DNA of 64,000 nucleotides, taken from SpSt-539 sp964549445. GTDB taxonomy: Bacteria > Planctomycetota > Phycisphaerae > UBA1845 > UTPLA1. The position numbers and the translations under genes were made by a program. Shown here piece after piece: positions 15,762 through 24,710 of this stretch. The notes under the pieces were generated by a model, which worked only from the letters and a program-made list of their open reading frames with translations, was not told the DNA's origin and did not search any database. The DNA lies in assembly GCA_964549445.1 (NCBI GenBank), contig CAZJVS010000002.1:1-64000 (forward strand). Direction: 5' to 3'. Position 1 is the stretch's first letter. Each line of letters opens with the position of its first letter.

Positions 15762-16718
15762 ATGACACCCGCCCGTACCGCGCCCGACCCCTCGGCCCGC
15801 CCCCCGCTCCACTACAAGCAGAATCGACTCCAGCAGCTTCGCGGCTTCTATCACGCCGCGCAGGCCGGCAGCATCTCCAAGGCCGCCCAGCGTATGAACC
15901 TCAGTCAGCCCGCCGTCACCCTCCAGATCCAGGCCCTCGAACGCGAGCTCGGCGTTCTCCTCTTCGAACGCCGCGGCCGTCGCATGGAACTAACCTTCGA
16001 CGGCCAGGTCCTCATGCGACTCGCCGGCCAGCTCGTCGAAGGGATCGACCGAATTCACGACTCCTTCGCCGCCGAACGCGGCACCATCGCGACCGGCCGT
16101 CTCGAGATCGCCGCCGGCGAGTCCACGATCCTCTACATCCTCCCCCGCTACGTTGGCGATTTCGCCGACCGCTTTCCCGGCATCGACGTCGAGCTCCACA
16201 ACGTCACCGGCCAGGACGGCCTGGCGATGCTTCGCCGCGGCGAGGTCGATTTCGCCTTCGGCTCGATGCTCGGAGTTCCGGACGACGTCGCGTACTTCCC
16301 CGTCTTCACCTACAAGCCGATGCTCATCACGCCCCTGAGCCACCCAATCGCCACCCGCCAGCGCGTGTCCTTGCGCGAAATCGCCGCCTGCCCGCTCATC
16401 CTCCCGCCTCGCCAGCTCACGACCTGGCGAGTCGTCACCACCATCTTCGAGCAACACGGCCTCACTCCAAAAGTCCGCCTCCAGGCCGGCGGTTGGGAGG
16501 TCATCAAGCGATACGTCGAATTCGGCCTCGGCATCTCGATCGTCACCAGCATCTGCCTCACCGGCCGCGAACAGCTCGCCGCCATCCCGCTCGATCGGCA
16601 CTTCCCCAAACGCACCTACGGCGTCGTCCTGCGCAAGGGCCGGTTCCTCTCCCCCCAGGCCCGCCGCTTCCTCGAACTCGTCTCCCCCACCTTGAAAAAG
16701 CGCCTCCCCAGTCCCTGA
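15762..16718 (+). CDS. LysR family transcriptional regulator, divergent from aceBA
   Basis: A 318-residue regulator. The N-terminal winged helix-turn-helix is clear: LRGFYHAAQAGSISKAAQRM, then NLSQPAVTLQIQALEREL and LLFERRGRRMELT. A substrate-binding domain of the CysB/Cbl-like periplasmic-binding fold follows (GRLEIAAGESTILYILP, DFAFGSMLG, YVEFGLGISIVTS). I chose the ATG at 15762 over an in-frame GTG at 15744. Its 144-bp divergent intergenic region with aceB holds a promoter and palindromes, and the arrangement predicts control of the glyoxylate bypass. Other LysR-type regulators of central carbon flow act this way, but the inducer cannot be read from sequence. Confidence 0.88.
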   Translation: MTPARTAPDPSARPPLHYKQNRLQQLRGFYHAAQAGSISKAAQRMNLSQPAVTLQIQALERELGVLLFERRGRRMELTFDGQVLMRLAGQLVEGIDRIHDSFAAERGTIATGRLEIAAGESTILYILPRYVGDFADRFPGIDVELHNVTGQDGLAMLRRGEVDFAFGSMLGVPDDVAYFPVFTYKPMLITPLSHPIATRQRVSLREIAACPLILPPRQLTTWRVVTTIFEQHGLTPKVRLQAGGWEVIKRYVEFGLGISIVTSICLTGREQLAAIPLDRHFPKRTYGVVLRKGRFLSPQARRFLELVSPTLKKRLPSP

Positions 16719-17570
16719 TCTCCGCGCCCGACTTGTCCCGGCAGTGCGGAAGAGCCGCGTCGACGACTCATCAATGCGAATAGAGTCATCGACACACATC
16801 CGACATCGCGCAACCCGCTCACCGCCGCTCTCCACGGCTGACCGATCTGCGGACCCACGCTCACAATCCCGGCCGAAGCCCCGTATCCGCATCAGGGCGA
16901 CTGCACCCGCGCCCACGGTATCGCCGCCGGCAATCCCAGTTCCGATTGGGTACCCCTCGCTCTCTCAGGGACCAGACTCCTCGCCCGCTCCGATCAACGC
17001 GGATAGTCAACTTCTCGCCCTGCACCCGCCGGCACATCCGTCGCCCCTGGATGCGCCCGTATCCAAACGCCCGCAATGTGGAACGGTGGGCGCGTCTATG
17101 TGTTGAATATCGCGGCGACGGGCAGCGCGCGGCTGCCCCCACTCGTCTATGACCAACGCGGAGGTGGTATCAGCTCGTCCCGGCGCGTCCCAGCAAAAAA
17201 CAACAGGGAGTCGACTGGAGGTCCAAAGCCACACTCCGACGACCTACTGCCGCGTCCGCTTATGACGATGAGGCAATATGCGATGCTTCGCCAAGTAACG
17301 TCCATCAACGCCAAATCAGCCAATCGCGTCGGGCCCTCACCGCCTGCCAACCCTCGTCCGCCTCAACCTCCGCTTCGTCCCCGCGTCGCTCCGTCCCTGT
17401 TTTGGCCCCATTCGGGAAACGATGCCAACTTCTCCAACGACTCCAATCCCAGCCCCGCCTCGCCGACCGGCACATTTGCGTGCACCGTCCCCTGTGCTAC
17501 CATTCCTTGGTGTTCGCACGGTGATTCCCGCGCGGCATCCACATCAGGCACTGAAAAAAAGGAGCGCGTC
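16719..17570. other. 852-bp stretch without a convincing gene
   Basis: Several overlapping ORFs occur here (for example 16744-17106 plus), but their translations are Pro/Arg/Ser-rich with no known motif, and the codon bias of neighbouring genes is absent. Base composition is more even than the flanks. I see no tRNA, transposase remnant or terminal repeats. It may be decayed coding sequence or a regulatory region; a weak promoter-like pair, TTGCGT (17476-17481) and TACCAT (17498-17503), precedes the reductase gene. Confidence 0.55.
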
Positions 17571-18317
17571 ATGGCCGATCTGACTGGAAAGGTGTGTCTC
17601 GTCACGGGTTCGGGCCGCGGCATCGGCCGCGCCATCGCCCTCGCTCTCGCCGAAGCCGGCGCCGATGTCGCCGTCAACTACAGCAAGTCCGCCGACGCCG
17701 CCGAGGAAGTCGTCAAGAAGATCACCAGCTTCGGCCGCAAGTCCAAGGCCTACAAGGCCGACGTCGGCAAGCTCGAAGACGTCCGCACCATGGTCGAGCA
17801 GGTCGTCAAGGACTTCGGACCCATCCAGGTCCTCGTCAACAACGCCGGCATCAATCGCGACCGGACGTTCGTCAAGATGACGCCCGAGCAGTTCAAGGAA
17901 GTCATCGACGTCAACCTCGTCGGCCAGGCCATGGTCACCCACGCCGTCATCCCGGCCATGGCCACCACCAACTGGGGCCGCATCATCTACATCTCGTCCG
18001 TCAACGGCGAAAAAGGCAGTTTCGGCCAGGCCAACTACGCCGCCGCCAAGGCCGGCCTCATCGCCCTCGCCAAGTCGCTCGCGATGGAACTCGCCCGCAA
18101 CAACATCACCGTCAATTGCATCGCCCCCGGCTTCACCGAGACGGATATGACCGCCGGCATGCCCCCGGAAGTGCTCGAGAAGATCAAGGCCTCGATCCCC
18201 CTCCGCCGCCAGGGCACGGCCGACGAGATTGCCCACGCCGCCGTCTTCCTCGCGTCGCCCAAGGCCGCCTACATCACCGGCGCGACGATCGACGTCAACG
18301 GCGGCCTGTACATGTAG
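17571..18317 (+). CDS. SDR family 3-oxoacyl-ACP / acetoacetyl-CoA reductase (FabG/PhaB type)
   Basis: A 248-residue NADPH-dependent short-chain dehydrogenase that reduces a 3-ketoacyl thioester. Cofactor motif VTGSGRGIGRAIA, NNAG motif VLVNNAGINRDRTF, and the catalytic Ser-Tyr-Lys set in YISSVNGEKGSFGQANYAAAKAG; it ends NITVNCIAPGFTETDM and ITGATIDVNGGLYM. The SSVNGEKGSFGQ segment resembles acetoacetyl-CoA reductases of PHB synthesis (PhaB) somewhat more than housekeeping FabG, so either role is possible. The ATG at 17571 has AAGGAG 7 nt upstream; the longer open frame from 17076 is spurious. No fatty acid or PHB gene is adjacent. Confidence 0.9.
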   Translation: MADLTGKVCLVTGSGRGIGRAIALALAEAGADVAVNYSKSADAAEEVVKKITSFGRKSKAYKADVGKLEDVRTMVEQVVKDFGPIQVLVNNAGINRDRTFVKMTPEQFKEVIDVNLVGQAMVTHAVIPAMATTNWGRIIYISSVNGEKGSFGQANYAAAKAGLIALAKSLAMELARNNITVNCIAPGFTETDMTAGMPPEVLEKIKASIPLRRQGTADEIAHAAVFLASPKAAYITGATIDVNGGLYM

Positions 18318-18338
18318 CGACGTCGCATCGACGACTCG

Positions 18339-20267
18339 CTAAGTCGCGCCGTCTCCCGCGGCGGCCAGCCGCCGCGCATCGTCGACCAGCGCCGCCGGAT
18401 ACCCCTCGCGCGCGAGGATCTCCAGAGCGTTCCGCGTTCGCGCCGGTCCCTCGCGCAGCCGGTAGTCAAACACCGGCCCGCTTTCGCCCAGGTTCTCCTG
18501 AAAGTGAAAGTTTGCTTCCGTCTCGCGTGTGATCGCCCGATCGTGCGTCGCGACGACAAACAATCCGCGCGACCGCATTAGGTGTCGCACGAGCGCGACC
18601 CCCGCCGCCGACTGTTCGATCGAGTTCGTTCCCCGAAACGGCTCATCGATCAGCGCCAGCATCGCCGTCGGATCGTCAGGCCCCGCGACCACTCGCCGAA
18701 TGTGCCGCACCTCCGCCATGAAGTAACTTGCGTGTTCCGCCAAGTCGTCCCGCGCCCGCAAGTCGGTCACCAGCCGCAGCGGCGACAGCGTCATCAGCTC
18801 CGCGCAAACCGCCGATCCGATCTGCGCCAGCAGCGCATTGACTCCGATCATCCGCAAAAACGTACTCTTCCCCGCCATGTTCGACCCGGTGATGACCCAC
18901 ACATGCCGTTCACCGTTCAGCTCGATCCCGTTCGGTACGCACGCCTCCGGCGCCACCAGCGGATGCTGCCCCCGCTCGACGAGCAGCGACCCGTCGCGTG
19001 CCAGCTCGGGATAGCAGCTCACCGGCTGCTCATCCGCAAAGCACGCCAAGCCCATCAGCGCTTCCAGTTCCGCCACCGCCGCGATGCACCCCAGCAGTGC
19101 GTCACAATGCGGTATGACGCGCCGCAGTATCGCTTGCCCCACTTGCAGGTCGTAAAAGAAAATCGCATTCAGAAATGCATGCACGGGCCCGCCCGTGTCC
19201 GCCCAGTACAGATACCGCAACAGCCCCGGCAGCACCCCCGATTCCAACACAGTGCCGCATTGCTCCCGCAATGCTCGCAATTCACCCTCGTCAGGCAGTT
19301 CGCCCACCGCCAGCTCCGCCGCAATGAGCACCCCCTCCGCCGCCGGGCCCAGCTGTCGCCACGGATTCACCGTTGCATTGAGCACTGCCCGGAGTCGGTA
19401 ATAAACAAACCCGTTCACAAACAGGAGTCCCAGTAGCGGCCCGATCCACCCTGTTTCGCCCACCGCCGATCGACCGAGCCCCCAGATCGACACCAGCAGC
19501 GACGCCGTTCCCCACAGCCGCAGTAGTCCAATCGGAATCGTCGCCGGAAACGCCCGCGCCTTCCGAATCGCCGCCGTCAGTTCATCGACCTGCACGTCTC
19601 GGCCACGCAGCCCCGCTACTCCCGCCATCATCGCAATTCGCTCGCCGCGATGATCATCGAGCCACCGGACGGCCTCCTGCCTTGCCTCGATTCGCTCTCC
19701 ATCCAGCAAGCAATTCTCGACGACGTCGCGCAGCCGCCGTGCGCCAATCGCGGTCGAACACCGATTGAGCAGTCCGAACAACCCCGCAGGCGATGAATAC
19801 ACATCCAGATCATCCAGTTCCTGCCGAGTCAGACTCCACGTCCGCCCGGACGAGAGAACGATTGGCAGGATCGCGTCAACCGCGTCCGCGTCTGCCGGCC
19901 GCCCGCCGGATCGAATCACTTCGAGACGACCGCCGCACCTCCGCCGCGCTTCATCGACCACGATGACCTCGCGATCGACCAACTCCCGCGACGCTCGCTT
20001 CCCGCGGTGCCGCCGCACGCAGACCCCAAAGCCAACGAGTCCAGCCGCAACCACCGCAATCGCCGCGACCGGCCGCGACGACACTGGAATCCATCCACCC
20101 GCCGCGATCGCAAATGTCAGAAGTCGCGCCCACGCCCAGCGGAGTTCGGTGGACCGCAACCGGGATCGAAGGACAACCAGAAATGCAGCGCGCTCTTGGA
20201 GCCACCGCCCGCATTCCGAGGCATCGCGCGTCGAGATCGATTCTGTCCCGTTCAACACGTTCGCCAT
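18339..20267 (-). CDS. membrane-anchored MutS-like ATPase
   Basis: A 642-residue protein with a C-terminal MutS-type ABC ATPase: Walker A GSNMAGKST (about residues 461-469), the signature-like ARDDLAEHASYFMAEV, Walker B ALIDEPFRGTNS and the H-loop FVVATHDRAIT. The preceding helical lever/core domain is present, but there is no mismatch-recognition domain I. Two hydrophobic regions, about residues 48-85 and 246-291, look like pairs of membrane helices, which canonical MutS lacks. Such membrane MutS-related proteins occur in several phyla with no settled function. The ATG at 20267 is preferred to an upstream TTG. Convergent with the reductase gene (21 bp apart) and divergent from the transglutaminase gene. 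Confidence 0.85.
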   Translation of the reverse strand: MANVLNGTESISTRDASECGRWLQERAAFLVVLRSRLRSTELRWAWARLLTFAIAAGGWIPVSSRPVAAIAVVAAGLVGFGVCVRRHRGKRASRELVDREVIVVDEARRRCGGRLEVIRSGGRPADADAVDAILPIVLSSGRTWSLTRQELDDLDVYSSPAGLFGLLNRCSTAIGARRLRDVVENCLLDGERIEARQEAVRWLDDHRGERIAMMAGVAGLRGRDVQVDELTAAIRKARAFPATIPIGLLRLWGTASLLVSIWGLGRSAVGETGWIGPLLGLLFVNGFVYYRLRAVLNATVNPWRQLGPAAEGVLIAAELAVGELPDEGELRALREQCGTVLESGVLPGLLRYLYWADTGGPVHAFLNAIFFYDLQVGQAILRRVIPHCDALLGCIAAVAELEALMGLACFADEQPVSCYPELARDGSLLVERGQHPLVAPEACVPNGIELNGERHVWVITGSNMAGKSTFLRMIGVNALLAQIGSAVCAELMTLSPLRLVTDLRARDDLAEHASYFMAEVRHIRRVVAGPDDPTAMLALIDEPFRGTNSIEQSAAGVALVRHLMRSRGLFVVATHDRAITRETEANFHFQENLGESGPVFDYRLREGPARTRNALEILAREGYPAALVDDARRLAAAGDGAT

Positions 20268-20398
20268 GCTAGCGTTCGAAGCTCGAGCCCGAAATCCGCC
20301 CGGCCGATCACCCAAGCCGCTGGCCCGCTGCCCTCCGTTCGGCTAGAAAGACTCATGTTATTCATGCGTTATCAGTGACAGGTCGGGAGAAAAACGCG

Positions 20399-21910
20399 AT
20401 GCCCCATGGATTTGTGCACGCCCGGATGTCCTGCAACGTTCTCTGCCTGCTCGTAGGCCTCGCGACCCCCGTCCTCGCCGCCGCGCCAAAGGCCGGCCCA
20501 ATCGATCTCAAGAACCCTCCTCATGGCCTCTTCTACGACGAGTGGTACGCCGTCACGCTTTCCGATGCACAGTGCGGGTACATGCACTCGACGATGACGC
20601 GTGAAGCCGACGAAATCATTTCCGTTGCCGACATGAACTTCACCCTCCAGCGCGACAAGGTCAAGCTCAACATCGGCATGAAACAGACCTATCGAGAGAC
20701 GCTCGACGGTCGTCCCCTCGCGTTCGAACAGGTCATGAATATGGCCGGCCAGCCCATCACCCAGCGCGGCAAGGTCAACGGCCGCAAGATCAAACTCACC
20801 ACGCAGCAGTTCGGAACCAAGCAGGTCCGCACCCTCGACTTCGATCCCGAGGTTCGGTTTGCCTGGGGCCAGCTGCTCGAACAAACGAAGCACGGCCTGG
20901 CTCCCGGCACCAGGTTCACGACAAAGACTTACGAACCGTCGCTCGCATCCGATCAGGCCCTGGTCACGACCACCGAAGTCGTTGGCCCCGAAAACGTCCA
21001 ACTCCTGAATCGCCAGGTTCCCGGAGTGCGGGTTCACAGCACCATCCAAACCGCCACCCCCATCGAGAGCGACGGCTGGGTTGACCAGGACGGACTGCCC
21101 CTCGTCATGGAATTGAACATGGGCGCCATGATCGTCCGCGTCGTGCGCGCCGACCGGAAGTCCGCAATGCGCGTCGACCAGCTCCCCGAGCTGTTCCTGA
21201 GCACCTTTGTCAAGGTCGATCGACCCGTCGATCGCGATGCCGAAACCCTCAAGCTTCGGCTCTCACTGCCGGGCGAGCCGCTCCCGGACCTGCCCAACAC
21301 CGCCATGCAGACATTCCGCCGCATCGACGAGCATCACGGTGAACTGACCATCAAACGCTTCGATTGGAAACGAATCCGCAAGGCGGGTGATCCGCCTCCA
21401 GCCGAGTATCTCGCTCGCTCCACGTACATCGATACCGAAGACCCGCTCATCATCGAACTCGCGAAGAAGGGCCGCGAAAACGCAGCCGGACCGGTCGAGA
21501 TCGCCGAAAAGCTCTGCCGCTTTGTCGCCGAATACATACATAAGAAGGACCTCGGTGTCGGCTTCGCCACGGCCTCCGAAGTCGCCAAGCGCCGCGAAGG
21601 CGATTGCACCGAACACGGCGTCCTGCTCGCCGCCCTCGCCCGCGCGAGCAAGCTACCATCCCGCACCGTAGCGGGCCTCCTGCTCGTCCCCGGTCGCAAA
21701 GACGAATTCGGCTACCATATGTGGACACAGGTCTGGCTCAACGGCGAATGGGGCGACCTCGATGCAGCCATGGATCAGACCGAGTGCGACGCAACGCACA
21801 TCGCCCTCGCGACGCTTTCTCTCAGCGAAGACAACGCGCTCTCGCAAGTCGTCACGCTCACCAGCATTCTCGGCAAGCTGAAAATCGAGGTGCTCGATGC
21901 AGGCCATTAA
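20399..21910 (+). CDS. exported transglutaminase-like superfamily protein
   Basis: A 503-residue protein with a signal peptide ending near VLAAAPK. Residues 30-320 form a beta-rich N-terminal region unlike known enzymes. A transglutaminase-like (papain-fold) domain follows at about 340-460, with the catalytic Cys in RREGDCTEHGVLLAALAR, the His in FGYHMWTQVWLNGEW and the Asp in DLDAAMDQ. Such domains act as proteases, amidases or cross-linkers of envelope proteins. The ATG at 20399 has GGGAGA at proper spacing; an in-frame GTG at 20375 is less likely. The gene overlaps the following cupin gene by 14 bp, indicating an operon. Confidence 0.85.
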   Translation: MPHGFVHARMSCNVLCLLVGLATPVLAAAPKAGPIDLKNPPHGLFYDEWYAVTLSDAQCGYMHSTMTREADEIISVADMNFTLQRDKVKLNIGMKQTYRETLDGRPLAFEQVMNMAGQPITQRGKVNGRKIKLTTQQFGTKQVRTLDFDPEVRFAWGQLLEQTKHGLAPGTRFTTKTYEPSLASDQALVTTTEVVGPENVQLLNRQVPGVRVHSTIQTATPIESDGWVDQDGLPLVMELNMGAMIVRVVRADRKSAMRVDQLPELFLSTFVKVDRPVDRDAETLKLRLSLPGEPLPDLPNTAMQTFRRIDEHHGELTIKRFDWKRIRKAGDPPPAEYLARSTYIDTEDPLIIELAKKGRENAAGPVEIAEKLCRFVAEYIHKKDLGVGFATASEVAKRREGDCTEHGVLLAALARASKLPSRTVAGLLLVPGRKDEFGYHMWTQVWLNGEWGDLDAAMDQTECDATHIALATLSLSEDNALSQVVTLTSILGKLKIEVLDAGH

Positions 21911-22256
21911 CCTCGAAGCGAAGTTCCGGCAGATCGACGAGTTCTGGAGCCCGCGTATCGCCGCCGAACTCAATGGCCAGTACGTCAAGCTCGTCCGCTT
22001 CAAAGGCGACTTCGTCTGGCATCATCACGAGCACGAGGACGAAATATTCCTCGTCATCCGCGGCCGCATGCGGATGCGATTTCGAGATCGAGATGTGATG
22101 GTCAATCCCGGCGAATTCATCGTGGTCCCGGCCGGCGTCGAGCACTGCCCCACCGCCGACGAGGAAGCCCACATTATGCTGTTCGAACCCAAATCAACGC
22201 TCAACACCGGCAATGTCACGAACGAGCGTACGCTGACGGCCCTCAAGAGCGTTTAG
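21897..22256 (+). CDS. small cupin-domain protein
   Basis: A 119-residue single-domain cupin. Motif 1 is WHHHEHEDEIFLVIRGRMRMRF, with His and Glu metal ligands, and motif 2 is NPGEFIVVPAGVEHCPTADEEA, with the third His. It resembles the mannose-6-phosphate isomerase-like or DUF861-type stand-alone cupins that bind a metal and a small ligand. The start lies within the end of the transglutaminase-like gene (14-bp overlap), so translation is coupled. No substrate can be assigned. Confidence 0.85.
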   Translation: MQAINLEAKFRQIDEFWSPRIAAELNGQYVKLVRFKGDFVWHHHEHEDEIFLVIRGRMRMRFRDRDVMVNPGEFIVVPAGVEHCPTADEEAHIMLFEPKSTLNTGNVTNERTLTALKSV

Positions 22257-22324
22257 CGAATCACCGCCATAACCAACTGTTATAAAAGGCGTTAGAGCTG
22301 TTGGACGATTCGTAAAGAATCTCG

Positions 22325-22370
22325 TTGCATCGATGAGTTGATCTCGTTATCCTATTAGTTGAGTACCTAA
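22325..22370 (+). promoter_or_regulatory. promoter/operator region of the tetR-SRPBCC operon
   Basis: A weak promoter, TTGCAT (22325-22330), 17 bp, TATCCT (22348-22353), is followed by an imperfect inverted repeat TTAGTT-GAGT-ACCTAA (22355-22370; one mismatch in 6-bp arms) just before the ATG at 22377. The local AT content is well above background. The repeat is a candidate TetR operator for autorepression. Confidence 0.35.
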
Positions 22371-22376
22371 CCAAGT

Positions 22377-23027
22377 ATGACCAACGATCGAAATACTCGC
22401 GAAGTACTTGTCGAAGCCGCTCGGGAACTCTTCTACGAAAACGGCTTCAACGCCACTTCGTTGAATGACATCCTTTCGAAAGCCAAAGTCAACAGCGGCA
22501 GTCTCTACTACTTCTTCAAGACCAAGGAAGACCTGCTTCTCGCCGTCCTCGACCGCTACGTCGAACTGCTCATGCCCGTCGTCATGAACCCCGCGTTCGA
22601 AATGACATCGGATCCGATCGAGCGAGTCTTCGCCGTCCTCGAGTGCTACCGACAGGGAATGATCGCCAACGGCTTTAACAAGGGCTGCCCCATCGGCAAC
22701 CTCGCCCTCGAGTTGGCGGATTCTCGGCCGGCCGCGCGAGAGAGAATCGCGCTGAACTTCGACAACTGGTGCAAAGCGATCGAACGCTGCCTCGACGCAG
22801 CGGGCGAACGCCTCCCCCGCGACATCGACCGCCGCCAACTCTCGCGCTTCGTTCTCACTGTCATGGAAGGCGGAATCATGCTCACTCGCGCTCAGCGAAA
22901 CATTGCGCCGTTCGAGGAGGCAGTCGCGGCCCTCCGCGACTACTTCGACCGGCTCATCGGGAAGGATCCACATCGTGCCACGGCCGGCAAACAGAGATCA
23001 AACCCCGGAAATAGGAGACCCGCATGA
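22377..23027 (+). CDS. TetR/AcrR family transcriptional regulator
   Basis: A 216-residue regulator with an N-terminal TetR helix-turn-helix: VLVEAARELFYENGFNATSL, then DILSKAKVNSGSLYYFFKTKEDLLLAVL. The C-terminal ligand-binding domain contains NGFNKGCPIGNLALELAD and QRNIAPFEEAVAALRDYFD, as in the YcdC/TetR_C_6-like branch with a conserved GCP(I/L)GNL motif. The gene overlaps the next gene by ATGA (23024-23027), and an AGGAGA ribosome site for that gene is embedded in its 3' end. It therefore probably represses its own operon and the SRPBCC protein. The inducer is unknown. Confidence 0.9.
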   Translation: MTNDRNTREVLVEAARELFYENGFNATSLNDILSKAKVNSGSLYYFFKTKEDLLLAVLDRYVELLMPVVMNPAFEMTSDPIERVFAVLECYRQGMIANGFNKGCPIGNLALELADSRPAARERIALNFDNWCKAIERCLDAAGERLPRDIDRRQLSRFVLTVMEGGIMLTRAQRNIAPFEEAVAALRDYFDRLIGKDPHRATAGKQRSNPGNRRPA

Positions 23028-24580
23028 CGCTCAAGGACTGGCTCACATTCGCTTCGCTGTTCTTCTTCCCCGCTGCTGACCGTGCCGCGTCGGCGGCCGA
23101 TCAGAAGACATCCGAAAAGATTCTTCACCGCCAGGTCGACGTCAACGCCAGCGTCGATGAAGTCTGGCGCGCCTGGACGACGCCCGAAGGGATCGCCAGT
23201 TTCTTCGCCCCCGGCTGCAAGATCGAACTTGAGCCCGGCGGCGCCTACGAAATCTACTTCACGCCCGATCAACCCCCCGGCAAGCGGGGCGCCGAAGGCA
23301 GCAAGGTACTTAGCTACCTCCCCAACGAATTGCTCGCCTTCACCTGGGGTGCTCCCCCTGCCGTCATGAAACTCCGCGAGGCCGGTGCGGTGTCGCAAGT
23401 CGTCATCCGCTTCAAGCCGCTCCCAGACGGCAAAACGCGTGTGGACTTCAACCAACTCGGCTTTGGCGACGGCGAAGACTGGGACAAGTACTACGCCTAT
23501 TTCGAAAACGCCTGGCCACGCGTCCTCAGCAATCTTCAGAAGGAGTTCGCCAATCGCGAAACTCTCACCAAGCCCTCCGCAACCGCCGCCAAACAAACAA
23601 CCGACGGCCACGTCAAAGTCTCGACCAGCACCGACCCCATCAAGCGCCAGGACTTTGAAATGACCGTGCCGGTCTCCGTCGAGAAACTCTGGAATGCCCT
23701 GGCCACGACGGACGGCCTGAAGTCTCTCGGTGGCTCCGACCCGCTCGTCGAGCTCAAGCCCGGTGGCCGATACGCCTTCTGGCCGCAGGCCCCCAACAAA
23801 GTCATGGCATTCGTCCCGAAGCAGGTTCTCGCGACCACAGGCAGCGCCCCCCCCAAATTCCCAAACGTCCGCAAGGGCGGTACTTGGGGTGTTTACTTCT
23901 TCGAACCGCTCGCCCCGGACAAAACGCGCCTTCGCCTCTCCGTCATCGGCTGGAAGCAAGGCGAAGAGTGGGATCAGGCCTTCGACTACTTCATCCGCAA
24001 CAACCCGATATTCCTCAATGGCGTCTATAAGCAAGTAACACAGGACAAAGCCGCCGCCTCCGAAGACATCCTCCGCCACGAGGCCGTCATCGACGCCCCC
24101 GTCGCCGAAGTGTGGAAAGCCTTCACAACCAAGGACGGCGTAGAGTCCTGGATGGTCGCCCACGCCGACATCGACCTGCGCGTCGGCGGCCTCATGCGCA
24201 CGCACTACAACCCCAAGGGTGTTCTCGGCGACGACGGCACAATTGAAAATACCATCCTCAGCTACGAGCCGATGCACATGCTCTCGATCAAGGCAACGAA
24301 GGCCCCGGCGAACTTCCCCTTCAAGGATGCCATCAAGGACATGTGGACCGTCCTCTACCTCGACCCCGTCGGCAGCGACAAAACACGCGTCACGGTAGTT
24401 GGAATGGGATTCAAGCCTGACGAACAATCGCAGAAAATGCGAACCCACTTCGATTGGGGTAACGGCTACACGCTCAAGAAGCTGCAGGAGCGCTTCGCCA
24501 AGGCCGATTCGAAGGTAAACGACGCCCCCGCCGGGGCAACCGGGCCTGCGGCCTCCGCGGCGAATCGCGCAACGCGTTAA
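23024..24580 (+). CDS. exported protein with three tandem SRPBCC (AHSA1-like) domains
   Basis: A 518-residue protein beginning with a short hydrophobic segment (LTFASLFFFPAADRAASA) that looks like a signal peptide. Three ligand-binding START-like/AHSA1 domains follow, about residues 31-175, 207-342 and 347-495. Each opens with the family pattern: VNASVDEVWRAWTTPEGIASF, then VPVSVEKLWNALATTDGL, and IDAPVAEVWKAFTTKDGVESW. Each ends with a long amphipathic helix. AHSA1 proteins are usually single-domain and cytosolic; a triple, apparently exported version is unusual. It is translationally coupled to tetR, so it probably handles the small hydrophobic ligand sensed by that regulator. Function otherwise unknown. 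Confidence 0.85.
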   Translation: MTLKDWLTFASLFFFPAADRAASAADQKTSEKILHRQVDVNASVDEVWRAWTTPEGIASFFAPGCKIELEPGGAYEIYFTPDQPPGKRGAEGSKVLSYLPNELLAFTWGAPPAVMKLREAGAVSQVVIRFKPLPDGKTRVDFNQLGFGDGEDWDKYYAYFENAWPRVLSNLQKEFANRETLTKPSATAAKQTTDGHVKVSTSTDPIKRQDFEMTVPVSVEKLWNALATTDGLKSLGGSDPLVELKPGGRYAFWPQAPNKVMAFVPKQVLATTGSAPPKFPNVRKGGTWGVYFFEPLAPDKTRLRLSVIGWKQGEEWDQAFDYFIRNNPIFLNGVYKQVTQDKAAASEDILRHEAVIDAPVAEVWKAFTTKDGVESWMVAHADIDLRVGGLMRTHYNPKGVLGDDGTIENTILSYEPMHMLSIKATKAPANFPFKDAIKDMWTVLYLDPVGSDKTRVTVVGMGFKPDEQSQKMRTHFDWGNGYTLKKLQERFAKADSKVNDAPAGATGPAASAANRATR

Positions 24581-24710
24581 GAATTGGACGCCGGCGCGTG
24601 CCGGCGATACGCTGGTTCACTCAGACAGACACGGCGACCGCCTCGGCGCGGTTTCGCCGCACGCAAACTGAGTAATCCGGCGAGTCATTTTGATATAAGG
24701 AGACCGATCC

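Noticed and set aside
17076..18317. 413-residue version of the short-chain reductase
   Set aside because: The extra N-terminal 165 residues show no similarity; the ATG at 17571 has an AAGGAG site and the family's normal start.
22940..24448. 502-residue ORF on the minus strand opposite the triple-SRPBCC gene
   Set aside because: Its translation has no family motif, and it is the mirror of a gene with clear domains; strong third-position bias opens long antisense frames throughout this genome.
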